Shown: positions 5,750 through 8,634 of the stretch, one piece after another
Numbering within the stretch: position 1 is the first letter of the stretch
Layout of the letters: the number at the start of each line of letters is the position of its first letter
Origin: Burkholderiales bacterium
GTDB lineage: Bacteria; Pseudomonadota; Gammaproteobacteria; Burkholderiales; Burkholderiaceae_B
NCBI GenBank assembly: GCA_005788065.1
Contig: SXZD01000262.1
Location: forward strand, 1-8,634
Direction of reading: 5' to 3'
DNA length: 8,634 bases
The notes under the pieces: generated by a model
What the model was told of the DNA's origin: nothing
The model's input: the letters and a program-made list of their open reading frames with translations, nothing else
Database searches by the model: none
Position numbers and translations under genes: made by a program

Positions 5750-7123
5750 TTAACGGGCATTGTCTGCGTCGAGTAACTGGCTGACCTCATACAGGTCGGC
5801 TTCGCGTAGTGAACCTGTGCTGGCTTTCAGCCGCAGACCGTTGAGCAGCGTGTCGTACTTGGCACGTGCCAGGTCACGCTGTGTGCTGCTCAGTTGCTGC
5901 TGGGCGTTGAGCACGTCGATATTGATGCGTACGCCCACCTGATAACCCAGTTTGTTGGATTCCAGCGCCAATTGGCTGGATTTCTCAGCCGCTTGCAGGG
6001 CGCTGACCTGCGCAAGACCGCTCATGACACCGGCATGTGTCTGGCGGGCTACCTGTGCGGCATTGCGCTGTGCGGACTCGAGATCTGCTTTGGCTTTTTC
6101 CTGCAGGTGCAGGGTTTCCTGCACGCGTGCCTGCGTTCCCAGACCGGAGAACAGGGGGAGGTTGATCTGGATACCGACCGACGACGTTTCGCTGTTGGCC
6201 ACCCCGCCCGCAAACGCAAAATTGTTCTGCTGGTTGCGCGAAGCGACCAGATCGATGGTAGGTAAATGCCCAGCGCGTGCTTTGCGGATTTCGCGCGCAG
6301 CCACCTCACCGAGCAGTCGGATGCTCATCACGCTCAGGTTGCTGTCGCTCGCATTGCGCACCCAGGCCGACTGATCCGCTGGTTCCAGTTTGGGCATGAC
6401 GGCGCCCGCTTTCAGGGGTGCCAACGAGGGTACATTGCCGCCGATCAGGTTTTGCAGGGCGGCGCGCTTGATTTCCAGGTCGTTGCGGGCTGCAATCTCT
6501 TGCGCCAGCGCCAGATCAAACCGGGCCTGTGCTTCCTGTTGGTCGGTGATCGTGGCTGTGCCCACTTCAAAATTGCGTTTTGCAGCAGCCAACTGTTCGG
6601 TAATGGCCGCCTTCTGACGTTCGATCACGCTGATGGTGTCGCGCGCAGACAGGATATCGAAATAGGCCTGAGCGACTTTCAGCGCAAGGTCCTGCTCTGC
6701 ATTCACATAGTCAAGCTCGGCTTTGCCCACCAGCAGTTTGCTTTGTTCGAAGGTTTCGAAGGCCTGCCAGCGCAGCAAGGGTTGGCTCAGGGTGATGGAC
6801 TTTGTAACCGGTTTACTGTCAACCGGTGGTCTGGCTGGCGCACTCTGTGAGCTGAATTCAGACGTCTGATCCAGCTTCTGATAGCTTGCAATTATTGCGG
6901 GGAACAGCGCTGCCCGTGCTTGCGGATATTTCTGCTGCTCAGCCATCAACTGCGCCCGCGCAGCCGCCAGGCCTGCATCGTTGCCCTTGGCCAGCCGGAA
7001 AATGTCCGTCAGGTCTTCTGCCCGTGCAGTCTGCGCGTTCAGACCCGTTGCCAATGCAAATATGATGGCAATGCGACCGGCCATGCTGGCGCGAAAGGGG
7101 AGAGCTGCTGCTGAAAGCCCCAT
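5750..7123 (-). CDS. tolC: TolC-family outer membrane channel protein
   Basis: This 457-residue precursor has a signal peptide: basic R11-R17, a hydrophobic core (about 18-28) and a likely cut after A35 (QTARA/ED). The mature protein shows the two-fold outer-membrane efflux repeat. FEVGTATITDQQEAQARFDLA (185-205, first copy) is mirrored by YQVGVRINIDVLNAQQQL and following residues (394-419). Beta-strand segments QPLLRW (114-119) and NLPLFSGLG (321-329) match the barrel strands of each half. Long heptad-like helices rich in A, Q, K and E fill the rest. TolC proteins form trimeric channels across the outer membrane and periplasm and serve type I secretion and RND or MFS efflux. Here the gene follows the rhodanese by 30 bases and has a strong ribosome site. 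An RND permease lies three genes upstream, a plausible partner. The particular substrate is unknown. Confidence 0.9.
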   Translation of the reverse strand: MGLSAAALPFRASMAGRIAIIFALATGLNAQTARAEDLTDIFRLAKGNDAGLAAARAQLMAEQQKYPQARAALFPAIIASYQKLDQTSEFSSQSAPARPPVDSKPVTKSITLSQPLLRWQAFETFEQSKLLVGKAELDYVNAEQDLALKVAQAYFDILSARDTISVIERQKAAITEQLAAAKRNFEVGTATITDQQEAQARFDLALAQEIAARNDLEIKRAALQNLIGGNVPSLAPLKAGAVMPKLEPADQSAWVRNASDSNLSVMSIRLLGEVAAREIRKARAGHLPTIDLVASRNQQNNFAFAGGVANSETSSVGIQINLPLFSGLGTQARVQETLHLQEKAKADLESAQRNAAQVARQTHAGVMSGLAQVSALQAAEKSSQLALESNKLGYQVGVRINIDVLNAQQQLSSTQRDLARAKYDTLLNGLRLKASTGSLREADLYEVSQLLDADNAR

Positions 7124-7128
7124 GCGGA

Positions 7129-7134
7129 CTCCTT
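7129..7134 (-). promoter_or_regulatory. Strong ribosome binding site of tolC
   Basis: AAGGAG on the minus strand ends five bases before the ATG at 7123. It is the best Shine-Dalgarno sequence I found in the window. It fixes the tolC start and suggests higher translation of tolC than of the two genes before it, which have poor sites. Confidence 0.8.
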
Positions 7135-7153
7135 GTGTGGGGTAAGCGGAGGG

Positions 7154-7477
7154 TTAATACACCGGAATGTGAGGATATACAGTGCGCGAGACGGCGTCCA
7201 TGCCACCGCTCAGATTGATGACCCGGGAAAACCCGTGGTGTTCAAGGAACCGCGCCACTTGCATGCTGCGCATGCCGTGGTGGCAGATGCAGATGATGTC
7301 GGTATCCCGCGGCAGCTGCTCGAGTGCGTCCGGGATGCTGTTCATGGGAATGTGAACGATGCCGGGCAGACTGGCCGTGTGCACCTCCCACTCTTCGCGT
7401 ACGTCCAGCAGCAGGGGCTGCTCCCGCCCGGTGTCCTCTATCCACGCTGCCAGTTCGCTCGCCTGTATGGACTGCAT
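7154..7477 (-). CDS. Single-domain rhodanese-like sulfurtransferase
   Basis: This is a 107-residue protein of GlpE-like size. LLLDVREEWEVHTASLPGIVHIP (from residue 22) is the first rhodanese signature. The active-site loop CHHGMRS (65-71) has the catalytic C65 and R70, so the enzyme should be able to carry a persulfide. NLSGGMDAVS (88-97) is the C-terminal signature. No signal peptide is present, so it is cytoplasmic. It begins 11 bases after the methyltransferase stop and ends 30 bases before tolC, so it is very likely co-transcribed with both. Its physiological sulfur donor and acceptor are not known, and nothing in the sequence links it chemically to efflux. Confidence 0.9.
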   Translation of the reverse strand: MQSIQASELAAWIEDTGREQPLLLDVREEWEVHTASLPGIVHIPMNSIPDALEQLPRDTDIICICHHGMRSMQVARFLEHHGFSRVINLSGGMDAVSRTVYPHIPVY

Positions 7478-7488
7478 GAAGCGCGGGG

Positions 7489-8157
7489 TCAGAAATGGAA
7501 GCGTTCGGGTTGCGGCGCATTGACCAGCGGTTTGGTCAGGGCTTCGAACAGCTTTTTCTCGGTGTAGTCTTTTTCGTTGATGCGGGTGATCAGCACCACG
7601 GTTTGCACCGGATCTTCGCCCACAATGGCCATCAGTCGACCGCCGATTTTCAGCAATTTGCGGAAACTGTCGGCCAGCACCGGAACGGCGCCGGTCAACA
7701 CGATGGCATCGTAGCTGCCACCACCGGAGAACCCGGCTGCAGCGTCGCCTACGATCAGCTTGACGTTGGCAATACCCGCTTTTTGCAGGTTGGCCTTGGC
7801 AAATGCTGAGATGTCGGCATTGATTTCGACGGTAGTCACCGTCTCTGCCCGGCTGGCCAGCAAGGCTGCCATGTAGCCGCTGCCGGTGCCGATTTCAAGC
7901 ACGTGGTCGTGAGGCTTGAGGGCAAGTTCCTGCAGCATGCGTGCTTCCATCTTGGGAGCCAGCATGACTTCGCCTGAATTTCGGCCGTTGACGCGGATAG
8001 GCAGTTCCAGATCGCTGAAAGCCATGTCGCGCAATTCGGGGGCGACAAAGTCTTCGCGCCGTACGCGCGACAACAGGTCCAGTACGGATTGGTCCAGCAC
8101 ATTCCATGGGCGAATCTGTTGTTCGACCATGTTGAAACGGGCTTGTTCGAAGTCCAT
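7489..8157 (-). CDS. SAM-dependent methyltransferase of the PCMT (protein-L-isoaspartate O-methyltransferase) family
   Basis: This is a 222-residue protein with a clear SAM-binding fold: HVLEIGTGSGYMAALLA (85-101) is motif I, TVEI (109-112) the acidic post-I strand, VGDAAAGF (136-143) motif II and YDAIVLTGAVPVL (149-161) the following strand. The N-terminal helix MDFEQARFNMVEQQIRPWNV is typical of PCMT-like proteins, which normally methylate isoaspartyl residues in damaged proteins. However, where E. coli Pcm has ISQPYMVA and human PIMT has ISAPHMHA, this protein has VMLAPKMEA (64-72). The substrate-loop serine is replaced by L66. It may therefore not be an isoaspartate repair enzyme. It is first in a run with the rhodanese and tolC. 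The ATG at 8157 has no strong ribosome site but fits the family start. Confidence 0.85.
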   Translation of the reverse strand: MDFEQARFNMVEQQIRPWNVLDQSVLDLLSRVRREDFVAPELRDMAFSDLELPIRVNGRNSGEVMLAPKMEARMLQELALKPHDHVLEIGTGSGYMAALLASRAETVTTVEINADISAFAKANLQKAGIANVKLIVGDAAAGFSGGGSYDAIVLTGAVPVLADSFRKLLKIGGRLMAIVGEDPVQTVVLITRINEKDYTEKKLFEALTKPLVNAPQPERFHF

Positions 8158-8187
8158 GGCAGGCAGGGGAAGTTGACCGGTGCGGGT

Positions 8188-8196
8188 ATTCTAGCA
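8188..8196 (-). promoter_or_regulatory. Candidate extended -10 promoter for the methyltransferase-rhodanese-tolC operon
   Basis: On the minus strand TGCTAGAAT fits the extended -10 form TGnTATAAT with five of six hexamer matches. No good -35 sequence lies at the usual distance, which is acceptable for extended -10 promoters. Transcription would start near 8181, leaving a leader of about 24 bases before the ATG at 8157. Confidence 0.5.
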
Positions 8197-8230
8197 AAGG
8201 CGGGCGCTGACCAGTGGTGAAATCAGGTTT

Positions 8231-8254
8231 CAGACAACCCGGATGCGCTGTCTG
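8231..8254. repeat. Inverted repeat between the RND gene and the methyltransferase gene
   Basis: CAGACA (8231-8236) and TGTCTG (8249-8254) form a perfect 6-base stem with a 12-base loop, 16 bases past the RND stop codon on the minus strand. It could end RND transcription, but no T-run follows on that strand, so an intrinsic terminator is not supported. It lies upstream of the operon promoter and could also be a protein site. Confidence 0.3.
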
Positions 8255-8270
8255 TTGCGCCAGATTGACC

Positions 8271-8634
8271 TTATTGGCCTTGTCGCAGCTTTTGCTTTTG
8301 GCGTTCCCGCCGGCGTTCCAGCCGGTTTTCCAGCAACAGGCACAAAACCGGAACCACCAGCAGGGTCAGCAGGGTGGAGGTGATGACCCCGCCGATGACC
8401 GCGTGGGCCATGGGCGCCCGCTGCTCTGAGCCCTCCGTCACGCCGATTGCCAGAGGCAGCATGCCGAACACCATGGCCAAGGTGGTCATCAGGATGGGGC
8501 GCAGACGCACCTGCGCCGCCTGCAACAGGGCCTGACGCATGGTGATACCCCCGACGGTGGCCTGATTGGCGAAGTCCACCAGCAGGATGGCGTTTTTGGT
8601 GACCAGTCCCATGAGCATGATGAAGCCGATGACC
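8271..8634 (-). CDS. RND-family efflux transporter permease, C-terminal part
   Basis: The last 120 codons are present; the gene enters from beyond the right edge. The fragment begins VIGFIMLMGLVTKNAILLVD, the conserved membrane segment and motif of AcrB/MexB-type pumps. It continues with the loop RLRPILMTTLAMVFGMLPLA and the final helix GGVITSTLLTLLVVPVLCLL, and ends in a basic, glutamine-rich cytoplasmic tail (RRRERQKQKLRQGQ). RND permeases use the proton gradient to drive export through a periplasmic adaptor and an outer-membrane channel; the TolC encoded downstream may be that channel. Drug-type (HAE) is more likely than heavy-metal type, but the proton-relay and pocket residues that would decide it lie outside the window. 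Confidence 0.9.
   Translation of the reverse strand, partial: VIGFIMLMGLVTKNAILLVDFANQATVGGITMRQALLQAAQVRLRPILMTTLAMVFGMLPLAIGVTEGSEQRAPMAHAVIGGVITSTLLTLLVVPVLCLLLENRLERRRERQKQKLRQGQ

Noticed and set aside
6266..6850. A 194-codon open frame antisense to tolC
   Set aside because: It mirrors the codon pattern of tolC and shows no domain or ribosome site.

Overview
The window looks like ordinary chromosome from a betaproteobacterium, most likely in the order Burkholderiales and perhaps near the Comamonadaceae. I infer this from the protein sequences, the fairly GC-rich coding DNA and the gene order: a CysB-family regulator beside tauE/cysI, waaC-waaA together, and a methyltransferase-rhodanese-tolC run below an RND pump gene. 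No sequence search was possible, so the placement is inference. I saw no rRNA, tRNA, CRISPR array, insertion sequence, phage gene or plasmid origin.

Region 1 (1-2210) is a sulfur-assimilation locus. A minus-strand operon reads a TauE/SafE (TSUP) membrane transporter and then, 14 bases later, the start of a sulfite reductase gene (cysI) that runs off the left edge. Facing away from it is cysB, a LysR-type regulator with the sulfate/acetylserine pocket residues of E. coli CysB. The 112-base gap between the two start codons holds overlapping back-to-back promoters. It also holds a perfect TTATTCT-N5-AGAATAA inverted repeat just upstream of cysB, a good candidate for a CysB operator.

Region 2 (2211-5691) builds the lipopolysaccharide inner core. 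A family 2 glycosyltransferase of the WaaE/KdtX/LgtF type lies on the minus strand and converges on cysB. A 286-base gap separates it from the divergent waaC (heptosyltransferase I) and waaA (Kdo transferase), which overlap by ATGA. Kdo is added to lipid A by WaaA, heptose is then added by WaaC, and the glycosyltransferase probably decorates the heptose.

Region 3 (5692-8634) is transcribed leftward and concerns the envelope and efflux. From the right edge it holds the C-terminal end of an RND efflux permease, a methyltransferase of the PCMT fold, a single-domain rhodanese and a TolC-type outer membrane channel. The last three are closely spaced (11 and 30 bases), and a candidate extended -10 promoter lies before the methyltransferase. 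tolC and waaA converge over a short gap with a weak terminator-like repeat.

Nothing here forms a clearly new multi-gene system. The points most worth a second look are the PCMT-like protein, whose usual substrate-loop serine appears to be lost, the cysB operator region, the transport direction of the TSUP protein, and a 12-base palindrome in front of waaC.
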